The notes: a model not told the origin generated them from the sequence alone. DNA of 40,993 nucleotides from an uncultured Candidatus Saccharibacteria bacterium (GCA_947305705.1 CAMZEB010000007.1:1-40993), one strand, 5' to 3'. Counted from the stretch's first letter, positions 7,120 to 16,632 are shown. Made by a program: numbers and translations.

Positions 7120-9507
7120 TTAACCTTTAATGACAATGTTTACAAGTTTGCCTTGTGGTACGACGATTGTCTTGATGACTTCTTTTCCGCCAATGATGCT
7201 GGCGATTTTATCATCTGCAAGCGCGTAAGACTCAAGCTTTTCTTTGTCCGTCGCATCTGCGGCAGGAATCTGAATGCGTGAGCGGAGCTTGCCATTGACC
7301 TGAACAATCATCTCGACCGATTCTTCGACGAGCAAATCATTATCCCATTTCGGCCAAACATCGTCAGCGCCGAGCTTTTCGAGCATTTCGCAAGCGAGAT
7401 GCGGAGCGAACGGTTTGAGCATTTTTGCGAGCGCAATTACATCATCTTTTGCGGCGCCAGATTTATAGAGCTCATTGACGAATTCCATCATTGCAGCGAC
7501 GGCTGTATTGAAGTTAGCGCGAACAATATCTTCGGTAACTTTTTTGATGGTCTTGTGACGCAAGGCAACAGTTGCAGATTTTGATATCATTTCCTTTTCG
7601 AACGCAAGCGTCCAGCAACGATTCAAGAAGCGATAGACACCACCAATTGCTTCGGTACTCCAAGCAGCATCCATATTGTATGGACCAATAAATAATTCGT
7701 AAGTACGAAGCGTATCGGCGCCGTAGCCAGAATTAATAACGTCGAGCGGATCAATCACGTTACCTTTGGACTTTGACATTTTCTTGCCGTCAGGCGCATT
7801 GATATAACCGTTGTAGAGGAGCTTTTTGATTGGCTCGCGGAAATCCAAGTAGCCCTCATCGGCGAAGAACTTGCACCAGAAACGGACATAGAGCAAGTGT
7901 GCGACGGCGTGGTCACCACCACAGTAGATATCGGTCGGAGCCCAGTAGTTAACCTTTTCTTTGCTCCAGGCCTCTTTGTCGTTGTGCGGATCGGTATAAC
8001 GCCAGAGATACCAGCTGGAACAAGCATAGCCATCGAGCGTATCAGTCTCGCGGGTCATTTCTTCACCATCGATCGTGACTTTCATGAATTCTTCAGACTT
8101 TGCGAGCGCACTACGACCGGAAGAATCTGGCTTGTAATCATCAATCTTTGGAAGCAAGACTGGAAGTTGATCTTCCGGAATCGCATGAGCTTTGCCGTCC
8201 TTGTCATAAGCGATCGGAATTGGACAACCCCAATAACGCTGGCGAGAAATGAGCCAGTCACGCATACGATAAGTAACTTTCTTCTTGCCAATCTTTTGCG
8301 TTTCGAGCCACTCGACGATACCTTCACGCGCGTCGGCACTATCCATACCGTTAAATTTGTCAGAATTAACGAGCGTACCTTCGCCGTGATAGCACTTAGA
8401 ATTATCGTCGCTCTCTTCTGGCTTTTCAATTACCTTCACAATCGGCAAATCAAACTTCGATGCGAAATCATAATCGCGCTCGTCGTGAGCAGGAACTGCC
8501 ATAATTGCGCCAGTGCCATAGCCGCTCAAAACATAGTCAGCAACCCAAATTGGGATTTCCTTGCCAGTAGCTGGGTTGATTGCGTAGCTACCCGTAAAGA
8601 CGCCTGTTTTTTCTTTGTTCTCTTGGCGTTCAATTTCGGATTTCTTAATAGATGTCTTGCAATAATCGGTCATTTTTTTGCGAGCATCTTCGGATGTGAT
8701 TTTCGTGATTAGCGGATGCTCTGGAGCAAGCACGAGGAAAGTTGCGCCATAAAGCGTATCAGGGCGAGTCGTAAAGACGCGGACGGTTTCTTTGTGGTCC
8801 TTGATTTCAAAATCAATCTCAGCGCCCTCGCTACGACCAATCCAGTTCTTCTGCATAGTCTTAATCTTGTCTGGCCAATCGAGATTATCGATTTCGTCGA
8901 GCAATTCATCAGCATAGGCAGTAATCTTGAAGAACCACTGCTTCATCTTTTTCTTTTCGACTTCGTGGCCGCAGCGCCAGCAGCAGCCATTCTCAACCTG
9001 CTCATTCGCGAGCACGGTCTGATCTACTGGGCACCACCACTGGTAGTTTTCCGCCTGATAAGCGAGCCCCTTCTTGAAGAGCTGAAGGAAGCACCATTGA
9101 GTCCATTTATAATATGCTGGGTCGGAAGTATTGATTTCGCGCGACCAGTCGATAGCGTAGCCGAGGCGTTTCGCCTGCTTGCGGAAGTTGTCGATATTAG
9201 TTTTGGTCACATCCTGCGGAGCGATACCAGTCTTGATAGCATAGTTCTCTGCTGGAAGGCCAAAGGTATCGTAGCCGAATGGACGGAGGACGTTCATTTC
9301 TTGCTGTGTATAAAAACGAGCAAGACAGTCTACGATCGAGAAGTTGCGGACGTGGCCAACGTGAAGTCCGGCGCCAGATGGATATGGGAACATCTCGGCG
9401 ATGAACATTTTTGGCCGTTTATCGTTGTCTTTGGCGGCAAAAGGCTTCTCTTCTTCCCAGCGCTTCTGCCATTTTTCTTCGATTTTTAATGGATCATAAT
9501 GGCTCAT
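7120..9507 (-). CDS. leuS: Leucyl-tRNA synthetase
   Basis: 795 aa, bacterial-type LeuRS. The class I HIGH-type motif is in PYPSGAGLHVGHVRN (about 42-56) and KMSKS is in GKKMSKSKGNV (about 576). Between them lies the CP1 editing domain (TTRPDTLYGATFLVLAPEHPL). A Cys-rich zinc segment is present (WWCPVDQTVLANEQV, then CCWRCGHEV). The C-terminal domain ends with VVPQGKLVNIVIKG. It charges tRNA-Leu and removes mischarged amino acids. The predicted promoter gives a leaderless message. Large open frames on the opposite strand are only its antisense shadow. Confidence 0.98.
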   Translation of the reverse strand: MSHYDPLKIEEKWQKRWEEEKPFAAKDNDKRPKMFIAEMFPYPSGAGLHVGHVRNFSIVDCLARFYTQQEMNVLRPFGYDTFGLPAENYAIKTGIAPQDVTKTNIDNFRKQAKRLGYAIDWSREINTSDPAYYKWTQWCFLQLFKKGLAYQAENYQWWCPVDQTVLANEQVENGCCWRCGHEVEKKKMKQWFFKITAYADELLDEIDNLDWPDKIKTMQKNWIGRSEGAEIDFEIKDHKETVRVFTTRPDTLYGATFLVLAPEHPLITKITSEDARKKMTDYCKTSIKKSEIERQENKEKTGVFTGSYAINPATGKEIPIWVADYVLSGYGTGAIMAVPAHDERDYDFASKFDLPIVKVIEKPEESDDNSKCYHGEGTLVNSDKFNGMDSADAREGIVEWLETQKIGKKKVTYRMRDWLISRQRYWGCPIPIAYDKDGKAHAIPEDQLPVLLPKIDDYKPDSSGRSALAKSEEFMKVTIDGEEMTRETDTLDGYACSSWYLWRYTDPHNDKEAWSKEKVNYWAPTDIYCGGDHAVAHLLYVRFWCKFFADEGYLDFREPIKKLLYNGYINAPDGKKMSKSKGNVIDPLDVINSGYGADTLRTYELFIGPYNMDAAWSTEAIGGVYRFLNRCWTLAFEKEMISKSATVALRHKTIKKVTEDIVRANFNTAVAAMMEFVNELYKSGAAKDDVIALAKMLKPFAPHLACEMLEKLGADDVWPKWDNDLLVEESVEMIVQVNGKLRSRIQIPAADATDKEKLESYALADDKIASIIGGKEVIKTIVVPQGKLVNIVIKG

Positions 9508-9515
9508 AATCTATT

Positions 9516-9521
9516 ATTATA
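9516..9521 (-). promoter_or_regulatory. -10 box of leuS, leaderless
   Basis: TATAAT on the minus strand ends 8 nt before the ATG at 9507; there is no Shine-Dalgarno in the gap and no clear -35. Confidence 0.55.
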
Positions 9522-9598
9522 TACTTTTTTATCTGTTGGAGCAAGGTTTGAAATAGCCAAATAAAAGCATAATAATTATTATTTCTATTGCGATAGTG

Positions 9599-9604
9599 TA
9601 TAAT
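9599..9604 (+). promoter_or_regulatory. -10 box of the PBP gene, leaderless
   Basis: TATAAT followed by an 8-nt A/T-only gap and ATG at 9613. No Shine-Dalgarno. The 105-bp space to leuS thus holds two divergent leaderless promoters. Confidence 0.6.
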
Positions 9605-9612
9605 ATATTAAT

Positions 9613-12342
9613 ATGGCAATAAAGAAAACTGCGAGCAATATTAAGAAGGCCATCACGAAGAAAAAAACTGCGAAGCAGGCCGATAAGACCGAGCAAAAAC
9701 AGAAGACTCCTTCAACCAAAACAAAGATGAGCCTTTATTCTAACCTCGCCTACAAGCGACGCGTGAAGAAAGATCAGCGCGCCCGCAAAAAGGCTGAGGA
9801 ATTAGCAAAATTACCAAAAAATCCATTTTTGCGTTTTTTGGCGCGTTTGCGTCCAGACCGCTTCTTTAAGTGGTGGTTCTCAAAAGAGAATCAGCTACGC
9901 TTACTAAAGATTTTTGTCGTATTTGTTTTGCTCATCATCATCGCAGTTGGTGGTTTGTTCTTGTATTTCAAGAAAGATTTGGCAGAAATTGACCCAGAGG
10001 AGCTCGCGAACCGTGTTAAGGATACTGTAAACGTCTATCTCGACCGTAACGGCGAAGTGCTTTGGGAAGATAAAGGTAGCGGTGATTATCGCCTTGTCGT
10101 AGATGGTGGCGATATTTCGACGTATATGCGTCAAGCAACGGTTGCTGCTGAGGATCGCAACTTCTATAACCACATTGGCGTTGATTTTGGCGCTTTGATT
10201 CGTGCTGCATATATGACGCTTACAGGCAAACAAGTTCAGGGTGGTTCTACTCTAACCCAGCAGCTTATAAAGCAGGTCTATTTCTCTGAGGAAGCTCAAG
10301 ACCGTGGCCTATCCGGCCTTCCACGTAAGATAAAGGAAGCGATTCTTGCAATTGAAGTCGAAAAAATGTACGACAAGGAGCAGATTATTACACTTTATCT
10401 CAACGAGTCGCCTTATGGCGGTCGTCGTAACGGTGTAGAATCCGCTGCGCAAACATATTTTGGCAAGAGCGCAAAGGATCTCGACCTTGCCGAGTCATCA
10501 CTACTCGCAGCTATTCCAAATAACCCTGCTCGCTTCAATCCATATAACGCAACTTATCACGAAGATTTACTTGCTCGCCAAAAATATATCTTGGACGCAA
10601 TGAAAGATATGGGCTATATTACCGAAGAACAGGCGAACGAAGCAAAAGCCGTTGATATTCTTGCAAAAATTAGGCCAGAAGGTGACCAATATGAAGGTAT
10701 GAAAGCACCTTGGTTCGTCCTTGAAGTTAAAGCTCAGCTCGAAGCTAGATATGGTATGCGCACAATGCGCACTGGCGGCTTCACAATTAAGACTACGCTC
10801 GATTACCGTGCGCAACGCATTGCTGAGGAAGCAATTGCCTCTGGTGCGGCAATCTTCGGGCGCAACGGCTCCGATAACGCAACGCTCGTTTCCGTCGATG
10901 TCGAGACTAGCCAAGTTATCGCAATGGTCGGTAGCTACGACTGGAATCGTGCTGGTTACGGCCAGGTGAATGCAGCAACGTCATTGCTAGAACCAGCATC
11001 TTCAATAAAGCCGATTCTCGATTATGCGCCACTATTTATGCAACGTGATGGCATAAATTATGCCCCAGGCACCGTGCTACGCGATGAGAATATCGATAGA
11101 CTCTACTGTTCTGGTAACGTCGGTCGTTGTAAGCTTCGCAACGCTTCTGGCCAATTCTATGGCAATACTACAATTCGCCAAGCGCTCGCTGGCTCGCTAA
11201 ACATTCCTGCTGTGAAAGCACTATATATTAACGGCATCGATAATAGCCTCGATATTGCACATAAGCTCGGCGATATTTCATACTGTGCTAACGGCGAAAC
11301 GGCTGGTCTATCAATGGCAATCGGTGGCGGTTGCGGCGTCCGCCCTGTTGAACACGCAAATGCATACGCATCGATCGCTCGCGGTGGCGTCTATAAGGAA
11401 CTCTCCTATATTCTTGAAGTTAAAAATGCAACAGGTGATGTGATTGATTCTTGGACCGATTCTGAAGGTACGCGCGTCGTCGATGAACAGGTCGCATATA
11501 TGGTCACAGATATTCTATCTGATACTGGTTCCCGCCGCTTCACCTTTGGCAGCCTAGCAACACGCGCTGGCTTCTATAGCTCAAAGACTTGGTTTGCAGC
11601 AAAAACTGGTACTACCGATAACGGCGCAAGCAAGGCAAAGGATTCCTGGTTGCTTTCTTATTCCCCTGTCGTCGCAACGGCGATTTGGAACGGTAACCAC
11701 GACGGTCGCGCTTTGAGCAACGGCGGCCACGATGTCTGCTTCCAGATTAGCGCTGCTTATATTGATCGTATCCACGAGGAAGTCTATGGCGCCGACGGTA
11801 AATGGAAGTCTGGTGATAGAATTTGGGAGCCAGGCGGCATGCAGCATATGAGCGTCAATGGAAAGAACGATATTTGGCCAAGCTGGTACAGCAAGACGAA
11901 GTCTTCTGGTATTTCTGAAGAAACAATGACGTTTGACTCTATCTCGAAGAAAAAAGCAACTGATTGTACGCCAGCAGGCACGCGCGTCGACGTAACGGTT
12001 TCGAAGATTATCGATCCGATGACGAACGAAGAACATCTATCTGCTGATGGTTATGATACTGAAAACAGCGACGACGTCCACCAGTGTGACGACGCAAAAC
12101 CAGGTGCATCGGTGTCTGTCTCCGAAAATGGCGACGGAACCTGGACAGTCACTGCTAGCTTCTCGAATGGTCGCTATTACCTACAGAGTTACACAATTAA
12201 CGTCAATGACACGGTCGTAAAGAGTGGTGAAATTAGCAAGACTGGCACTATCACTTATGTAAGTACAACCGAGCCAACAAAGGCCTCCGTATCGGTCCGC
12301 GATACAGCCGGCTACACAGCAAGCAATAGCTGGAGCAAATAA
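9613..12342 (+). CDS. Class A penicillin-binding protein (transglycosylase plus transpeptidase)
   Basis: 909 aa. An unusually long basic cytoplasmic N-terminus (1-97, many Lys/Arg) precedes one transmembrane helix (about 100-119). The GT51 glycosyltransferase domain has the catalytic Glu in AAEDRNFYNH (about 179) and the GGSTLTQQL motif. The penicillin-binding transpeptidase domain has SxxK as SSIK in LEPASSIKPI (about 463), SxN as SLN (about 528) and KTG in FAAKTGTTDN (about 662). The last ~100 residues look like an Ig-like extracellular domain. It polymerises and cross-links peptidoglycan. It faces the sortase across leuS, giving a small envelope group. Confidence 0.96.
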   Translation: MAIKKTASNIKKAITKKKTAKQADKTEQKQKTPSTKTKMSLYSNLAYKRRVKKDQRARKKAEELAKLPKNPFLRFLARLRPDRFFKWWFSKENQLRLLKIFVVFVLLIIIAVGGLFLYFKKDLAEIDPEELANRVKDTVNVYLDRNGEVLWEDKGSGDYRLVVDGGDISTYMRQATVAAEDRNFYNHIGVDFGALIRAAYMTLTGKQVQGGSTLTQQLIKQVYFSEEAQDRGLSGLPRKIKEAILAIEVEKMYDKEQIITLYLNESPYGGRRNGVESAAQTYFGKSAKDLDLAESSLLAAIPNNPARFNPYNATYHEDLLARQKYILDAMKDMGYITEEQANEAKAVDILAKIRPEGDQYEGMKAPWFVLEVKAQLEARYGMRTMRTGGFTIKTTLDYRAQRIAEEAIASGAAIFGRNGSDNATLVSVDVETSQVIAMVGSYDWNRAGYGQVNAATSLLEPASSIKPILDYAPLFMQRDGINYAPGTVLRDENIDRLYCSGNVGRCKLRNASGQFYGNTTIRQALAGSLNIPAVKALYINGIDNSLDIAHKLGDISYCANGETAGLSMAIGGGCGVRPVEHANAYASIARGGVYKELSYILEVKNATGDVIDSWTDSEGTRVVDEQVAYMVTDILSDTGSRRFTFGSLATRAGFYSSKTWFAAKTGTTDNGASKAKDSWLLSYSPVVATAIWNGNHDGRALSNGGHDVCFQISAAYIDRIHEEVYGADGKWKSGDRIWEPGGMQHMSVNGKNDIWPSWYSKTKSSGISEETMTFDSISKKKATDCTPAGTRVDVTVSKIIDPMTNEEHLSADGYDTENSDDVHQCDDAKPGASVSVSENGDGTWTVTASFSNGRYYLQSYTINVNDTVVKSGEISKTGTITYVSTTEPTKASVSVRDTAGYTASNSWSK

Positions 12343-12371
12343 AAAATCCCCCTTATTTGGGGGATTTTTTT
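12341..12371. terminator. Bidirectional terminator between the PBP and PIN-TRAM genes
   Basis: AAAAAATCCCCC pairs with GGGGGATTTTTT. The stem begins at the PBP stop codon and its other arm overlaps the stop codon of the minus-strand gene. Confidence 0.85.
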
Positions 12372-13119
12372 AATGGCGTTTTTTGCTGTGATTTTTATTG
12401 GCGATTTTTGCCGCACGTTTTGGTTCTGCAAGTTTCGCGAACATCATTTTGCCGGCAGCTGTTTGTAAGTATCGGACAAACTCGATTTCGATTGTCTGAT
12501 TTTTGCCAGCATATCGATCGGCGCCATCAATTACAACCATCGTGCCATCTGGTAAATGAGCAACTCCTTGGTGCGGATTAGCGCCGACGGCAGTGACTTT
12601 TACATTCAAATGATCGCCAGGCAGATATTCACTGCGCAAGCCCTGCGCGAGCTCGTTGATATTAATTACGTCAATATGCTCCGTCGCGGCAACTTTAGAC
12701 AAATTATAATCGTTCGTTAAAATCATGCCGCGATATTCCTTCGCGAGAGCAATTAAGCGCTCGTCAACTTTAACACGGTCGCCCTCGTCTGGGTATATTT
12801 CAACGCTCGCAAGCTCGACGCGCTCTAACTCATTTGCGATATCTAGGCCAAAGCGAGCTCGTGCGCGTTTTTCGCTATCATTGCCGTCTGCGAGCAGCTG
12901 GAGTTCGCGGATCACCGAGCGCGGTATAAGCACTTCGTATCCCAGAAAACCCGCCTTCGCTACTGATAACACACGCCCATCCATCAATGTCGACGTATCG
13001 ACGAATAGTTTTTTCCGTGCGTTTTTTGCACGAGTTTGTTTTGTCGTGAACTCACGAACAGTGAGCGCACTCGTCTCGGCAAATATCGCCGAGAGAATAA
13101 TGATTAAAAATAATTCCAT
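12370..13119 (-). CDS. PIN-TRAM domain protein (YacL-like), putative membrane-attached RNase
   Basis: 249 aa. A hydrophobic start (1-17) is followed by a basic linker and a PIN domain (about 37-155). Acidic residues in FVDTSTLMDGR, KVDERLIALAKE and LTNDYNLSK fit the PIN metal site. A TRAM-like beta-barrel (about 165-235; LRSEYLPGDHLNVKVTAVG) follows, then a Lys/Arg tail. Bacterial YacL-type proteins have several transmembrane helices before the PIN domain; here only one short segment remains. PIN domains are usually metal-dependent RNases and TRAM binds RNA. The substrate is unknown. Confidence 0.9.
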   Translation of the reverse strand: MELFLIIILSAIFAETSALTVREFTTKQTRAKNARKKLFVDTSTLMDGRVLSVAKAGFLGYEVLIPRSVIRELQLLADGNDSEKRARARFGLDIANELERVELASVEIYPDEGDRVKVDERLIALAKEYRGMILTNDYNLSKVAATEHIDVININELAQGLRSEYLPGDHLNVKVTAVGANPHQGVAHLPDGTMVVIDGADRYAGKNQTIEIEFVRYLQTAAGKMMFAKLAEPKRAAKIANKNHSKKRH

Positions 13120-13125
13120 TTCTGT

Positions 13126-13154
13126 ATTTTATAATAATTTGCGACTTCTTGCAA
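13126..13154 (-). promoter_or_regulatory. Promoter of the PIN-TRAM gene, leaderless
   Basis: Minus strand: TTGCAA (13154-13149), 17-nt spacer, TAAAAT (13131-13126), then a 6-nt gap to the ATG at 13119. No Shine-Dalgarno. Confidence 0.6.
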
Positions 13155-13159
13155 AAACC

Positions 13160-13193
13160 AAAAAAGACCACCTCTGTTGGGCGGCCCTTTTTG
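13160..13193 (-). terminator. Terminator of ldh, functional only on the minus strand
   Basis: On the minus strand GGCCGCC pairs with GGTGGTC using two G-U pairs, followed by a T-tract. On the plus strand these positions become A-C mismatches, so the fold identifies the strand as that of ldh. Confidence 0.65.
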
Positions 13194-13245
13194 AAGTAAT
13201 GTATATGTTTTTATATTATCATACTTTTTATATTTTGTCAATATA

Positions 13246-14157
13246 TTACTCGGAGACCTCTTTTATTGCGTCCTGAAGCGCACGGATGCTGCCATTGAGG
13301 CGAATCTGCTCATCAGGGGAAATTTGCAAACCGAGGCGTCGGACAATACCATTGCGCCCGACAACGGCCGGATAGCCATTATATGTATCGCTAAGTTCAT
13401 CGTAGTTACTAACAGTGAGAACGCGGTTCTCGTCATCAAGAATACAGTTCGTAATCATTGCGAGACACGAACCGATACCATAGTAAGTCGCACCTTTTTT
13501 CTCAATAATCGTATAGGCTTCTTTTCGCGCGTAATCCTCTATCTCGAGGCGTTCAGCATTATCGACTAGGTCCATTATTGACTGGCCACCTGCAGTAGCG
13601 CAGCTCCAGAGTGCAAATTCCGTATCACCATGCTCACCAACTTGATAGGCGTGAATGTTTTTTGGATGAATATGGAGACGCTGCGACAAACGGAAGCGCA
13701 AACGAGCAGTATCAAGCACCGTGCCTGAACCAATTACCCTTTCTGGTGGCAAACCAGAATAGCGCCACGTGAGATAAGTAAGGACATCCATTGGATTGCT
13801 CACGACAAGGAAAATGCCATCGAAGCCAGACGCCATTATTTGGCCGATCATATCCTTGAAAATTGCAGCATTTTTCTTGAGCAAATCCATACGTGTTTCG
13901 CCAGGTTTCTGCGGTGCACCAGCCGTAATGACAACCAAATCACAGTCACTAGCGTCCTCATAGCTGCCAGCACGGATTTTCATAAAGCTCGGCGAGACCG
14001 CTAGACAGTCGCGAAGATCGATCGCTTCACCTTCCGCATCTTCCGTGTTGATATCAACGAGAACCAATTCATTTACGCTCGTGCGTTGGTGCATTAGCGA
14101 AAAACCATAACTCATGCCGACGTTCCCGGTGCCGACGATCATAACTTTGTTTGCCAT
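13246..14157 (-). CDS. ldh: L-lactate dehydrogenase
   Basis: 303 aa, LDH/MDH family. The NAD-binding glycines are in MIVGTGNVGMSYGF (6-19). The substrate loop reads GAPQKPGETRMDLL. Gln83 is at the position that selects pyruvate (Arg there gives malate dehydrogenase), R89 is the mobile-loop arginine, and H176 in GEHGDTE is the proton acceptor. It should reduce pyruvate to L-lactate and regenerate NAD+, as expected for a fermentative organism with few pathways. Two -10 boxes precede it: TGGTATAAT at 14186-14194, giving a ~22-nt leader with an AAGGG element, and CATAAT only 6 nt before the ATG, so the start mode is uncertain. Confidence 0.94.
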   Translation of the reverse strand: MANKVMIVGTGNVGMSYGFSLMHQRTSVNELVLVDINTEDAEGEAIDLRDCLAVSPSFMKIRAGSYEDASDCDLVVITAGAPQKPGETRMDLLKKNAAIFKDMIGQIMASGFDGIFLVVSNPMDVLTYLTWRYSGLPPERVIGSGTVLDTARLRFRLSQRLHIHPKNIHAYQVGEHGDTEFALWSCATAGGQSIMDLVDNAERLEIEDYARKEAYTIIEKKGATYYGIGSCLAMITNCILDDENRVLTVSNYDELSDTYNGYPAVVGRNGIVRRLGLQISPDEQIRLNGSIRALQDAIKEVSE

Positions 14158-14185
14158 GTTTGTATTATGCCCTTTTTACTCTATT

Positions 14186-14194
14186 ATTATACCA
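14186..14194 (-). promoter_or_regulatory. Extended -10 promoter of ldh
   Basis: TGGTATAAT on the minus strand, the same motif as upstream of lysS, ftsK and htpX but further from the ATG. A second candidate, CATAAT at 14164-14169, would give a leaderless message. Confidence 0.45.
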
Positions 14195-14200
14195 TAAGCA

Positions 14201-15067
14201 TTAACAAACTGTCCAGCCCGCGCCATCAGGAGCAACATAATCACCACATTCTAGAGCCGTAATCGCGCAATTAAACTCCGTCACAGAAATATCTAACTCC
14301 TCTATTATTGCATCTGCCTCGCAAGCCCCATTCGCGATTGCGTTATATACTTTCTTCATTAGCGGCGGAAGGCTTTTTATCTTATCGTGGTCTGACAATT
14401 CAGCGTGATAACCTAGCCTTAGCAAAATATCGGTAGGCTCAAGAAACAGAAACGCACCTTCGCGAAGCATTTCGTTCGTTCCCTCCGACATTGGACGCGA
14501 CAAATCGCCCGGAACGACAAAAATATCCTTGCCCTGCTTGACGGCGAATTCATAAGTACCGTGCGTGCCAGACTCCTTTGATGCTTCGACAATCAGAACC
14601 GCATCCGCTAGGCCAGAAACAATGCGATTGCGCACCTGAAAATTATATGCCGCCGTCACGGCACCCGGAGCATATTCGGAAATAATTGCGCCTTTCTTGA
14701 GTATTTCCTCGGCGAGACTAAGATTGCAGCGAGGGTATAATCGATCAATCGGCGTCCCAAGAACAGCAATCGTTATGCCGCCAGCATCAAGACAGCCACG
14801 ATGTGCACAGGCATCGATTCCGTAAGCCATCCCGCTCACGATAATAACGCCGTGTTTCGCCAACATATATGCAGCCCGATACGCTATCGCTTCGCCATAT
14901 TTCGTGGAATGGCGGGCGCCAACAATCGCCACAACTTTCGGGCGTTTACTCGGTATTTTTCCCTGGTAATACAACTTTTCGACCGGCTGCCGAACTTCGC
15001 TATTCTCGCCGCAGCATTCAAGTGTTTTTAAAAATGGATTATTAATTGTAGTTTCAGAATATGTCAT
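14201..15067 (-). CDS. dprA: DNA processing protein A (competence)
   Basis: 288 aa from the ATG immediately after its promoter; an upstream in-frame start at 15127 lies in the lysS terminator region and before the -10 box. The extended Rossmann fold shows VAIVGARHSTKYGE, VSGMAYGIDACAHRG, VLGTPIDRLYP and RNRIVSGLADAVLIVEA, all typical of DprA/Smf. A winged-helix domain follows (about 220-285). DprA loads RecA on incoming single-stranded DNA during transformation. Its presence fits reports that Saccharibacteria can be naturally competent. No terminator separates it from ldh downstream. Confidence 0.95.
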   Translation of the reverse strand: MTYSETTINNPFLKTLECCGENSEVRQPVEKLYYQGKIPSKRPKVVAIVGARHSTKYGEAIAYRAAYMLAKHGVIIVSGMAYGIDACAHRGCLDAGGITIAVLGTPIDRLYPRCNLSLAEEILKKGAIISEYAPGAVTAAYNFQVRNRIVSGLADAVLIVEASKESGTHGTYEFAVKQGKDIFVVPGDLSRPMSEGTNEMLREGAFLFLEPTDILLRLGYHAELSDHDKIKSLPPLMKKVYNAIANGACEADAIIEELDISVTEFNCAITALECGDYVAPDGAGWTVC

Positions 15068-15074
15068 GCGACTA

Positions 15075-15080
15075 AGTATA
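15075..15080 (-). promoter_or_regulatory. -10 box of dprA, leaderless
   Basis: TATACT on the minus strand ends 7 nt before the ATG at 15067. It lies about 10 nt after the U-tract of the lysS terminator. Confidence 0.55.
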
Positions 15081-15089
15081 ACGTCCAAC

Positions 15090-15132
15090 AAAAAAGTGCC
15101 AAAGCATGAGAATTTTATTTTTGGCACTTTTT
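15090..15132 (-). terminator. Terminator of lysS
   Basis: AAAAAGTGCCAAA pairs with TTTGGCACTTTTT over 13 bp around a 15-nt loop, followed on the minus strand by a T-tract. Confidence 0.8.
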
Positions 15133-15144
15133 CTAAAATATGTT

Positions 15145-16581
15145 CTAATTGTCGCTGTCGCGGCGCATTGGCGGGAATGGCACGCCTTCGCGAGCGGAAA
15201 CGCCCTCGAATAGCCAGAAGTTGCGTTCAGAATTGCCCCAACCACAAGTAGGAGGCATACCGTATTCGAGCATTTCGACGAAATCCATATCAAGCATCTG
15301 AGCTTCGGCGTCGCCAGCATCGCGCATAGCCTGCTGCTTCTCGAAGCGTTCGAGCTGGTCGAGCGGATCATTTAACTCGGAATAGCCGTTCCCCATCTCG
15401 GTGCCGAAGATAACTGGATGGAAGCGCTCAGTAACGCGCGGGTCAGCCTCGTGTTTCTTGGCAAGCGGAGAAAGCTCGACTGGTTCGTGAATGAGCCAGA
15501 ACGGGCCGGCGGATTCTTTGCGAATAATCTTCCACAGATAATCAAGCAAACGGCCAGCACCCATCGAATCGTCATATTTAACGCCGTTCTGCTTGAGAAT
15601 GCCTTTGATTTTATCGAGGTCAGGATTAAAGACATCAACGTCAAATTTCTCGCGAAGAATATCAGCATAGCTAATGCGTGGCCACTTGCAATCGAGATCG
15701 ACTTTCATGCCATCGTGCTCGAACTGGAGCGTGCCCCAAGTCTCTTTGCAGACATATTTAATCATTTCTTCGTAGAGATCCATACCTTCGTTGTAATCCT
15801 GGTAGGCTGCATAAGATTCCATCGCAATATGCTCTGGGAGATGTTCCTCATCCATACCTTCATTACGGAAGCGTGGGCCGATATCATAAACGCGCTCGTA
15901 GCCACCGCCAATTAGGCGCTTGAGTGGCAACTCGTGCGAAATACGAAGATAAAAGTCCTGATCAAGCGCATCCATGTGCGTGACAAACGGATTAGCATCA
16001 GCGCCACCAGTCGTAGTCTCAAGGACAGGAATATTTATTTCGACAAAACCGTGGTCATTCAAAAACTGGCGAGTTGCGGTCCAGAATTTCGCACGGCGCA
16101 CAAAGCGTTCGCGAACCTCTGGGTTAACCGCCATATCAACATAGCGACGGCGAAGACGCTCTTCCTTGTTCGTGAAGCCGTCGCGGCCAGGAAGTGGGCG
16201 TAAAGCCTTCGTCAGAATGCGTGGCATATCGCAAAAAATAGAAATCTCACCAGTCTTAGTCTGGCCAACTTTACCAGCAGCCTCAAGGAAGTCACCAGTA
16301 TCAAGTTTCTTCGTGAACTTCGCAGCATCGTCTTTTAAGAAAATCTGAATCTTGCCAGAATCATCCTCGACAACAACGAAGGCGAGCTTGCCGAAGCTGC
16401 GAATGCTAGCAATACGACCAGCAATACATACATCTTTGTCGGCATAAGAATCATAATGCTCTAAAATATCACCAATCTTGGTGTCGCGATTAGAGTGCGC
16501 AGGATACGGATCGATGCCTGCTTCTTTTAGTTCATTTAGTTTGCGAATTCTTTCATCGCGAAAATCTTTTAGAGTTGCCAT
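15145..16581 (-). CDS. lysS: Lysyl-tRNA synthetase, class II
   Basis: 478 aa. An N-terminal OB-fold anticodon-binding domain (about 50-150: VCIAGRIASIRSFGKLAFVVV) is followed by the class II core. Motif 2 lies around YDIGPRFRNEGMDEEHLPE, whose flexible loop and MESYAAYQDYNEGM follow the LysRS pattern. The last residues, VPFPPMRRDSDN, match the family ending. It charges tRNA-Lys. Its message is predicted leaderless, starting right after the terminator of the upstream ABC transporter gene. Confidence 0.97.
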   Translation of the reverse strand: MATLKDFRDERIRKLNELKEAGIDPYPAHSNRDTKIGDILEHYDSYADKDVCIAGRIASIRSFGKLAFVVVEDDSGKIQIFLKDDAAKFTKKLDTGDFLEAAGKVGQTKTGEISIFCDMPRILTKALRPLPGRDGFTNKEERLRRRYVDMAVNPEVRERFVRRAKFWTATRQFLNDHGFVEINIPVLETTTGGADANPFVTHMDALDQDFYLRISHELPLKRLIGGGYERVYDIGPRFRNEGMDEEHLPEHIAMESYAAYQDYNEGMDLYEEMIKYVCKETWGTLQFEHDGMKVDLDCKWPRISYADILREKFDVDVFNPDLDKIKGILKQNGVKYDDSMGAGRLLDYLWKIIRKESAGPFWLIHEPVELSPLAKKHEADPRVTERFHPVIFGTEMGNGYSELNDPLDQLERFEKQQAMRDAGDAEAQMLDMDFVEMLEYGMPPTCGWGNSERNFWLFEGVSAREGVPFPPMRRDSDN

Positions 16582-16588
16582 ATCTGTT

Positions 16589-16597
16589 ATTATACCA
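16589..16597 (-). promoter_or_regulatory. Extended -10 promoter of lysS, leaderless
   Basis: TGGTATAAT on the minus strand, 7 nt before the ATG at 16581, and only a few bases after the U-tract of the preceding terminator. Confidence 0.7.
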
Positions 16598-16598
16598 T

Positions 16599-16627
16599 AA
16601 AAACAGCGGACCGTTTAGTCCGCTGTT
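16599..16627 (-). terminator. Terminator of the ABC transporter gene
   Basis: Perfect 10-bp stem AACAGCGGAC/GTCCGCTGTT with a 6-nt loop, then a short T-tract on the minus strand that runs into the lysS promoter. Confidence 0.85.
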
Positions 16628-16632
16628 AAACC

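Noticed and set aside
7897-9489. Two long plus-strand open frames (271 and 257 codons)
   Set aside because: They are antisense to leuS, have no Shine-Dalgarno or promoter, and encode no recognisable motifs; leuS is unmistakable on the other strand.
13246-14157. Malate dehydrogenase
   Set aside because: The substrate-specificity position is Gln (GAPQKPGETR), as in lactate dehydrogenases, not Arg.
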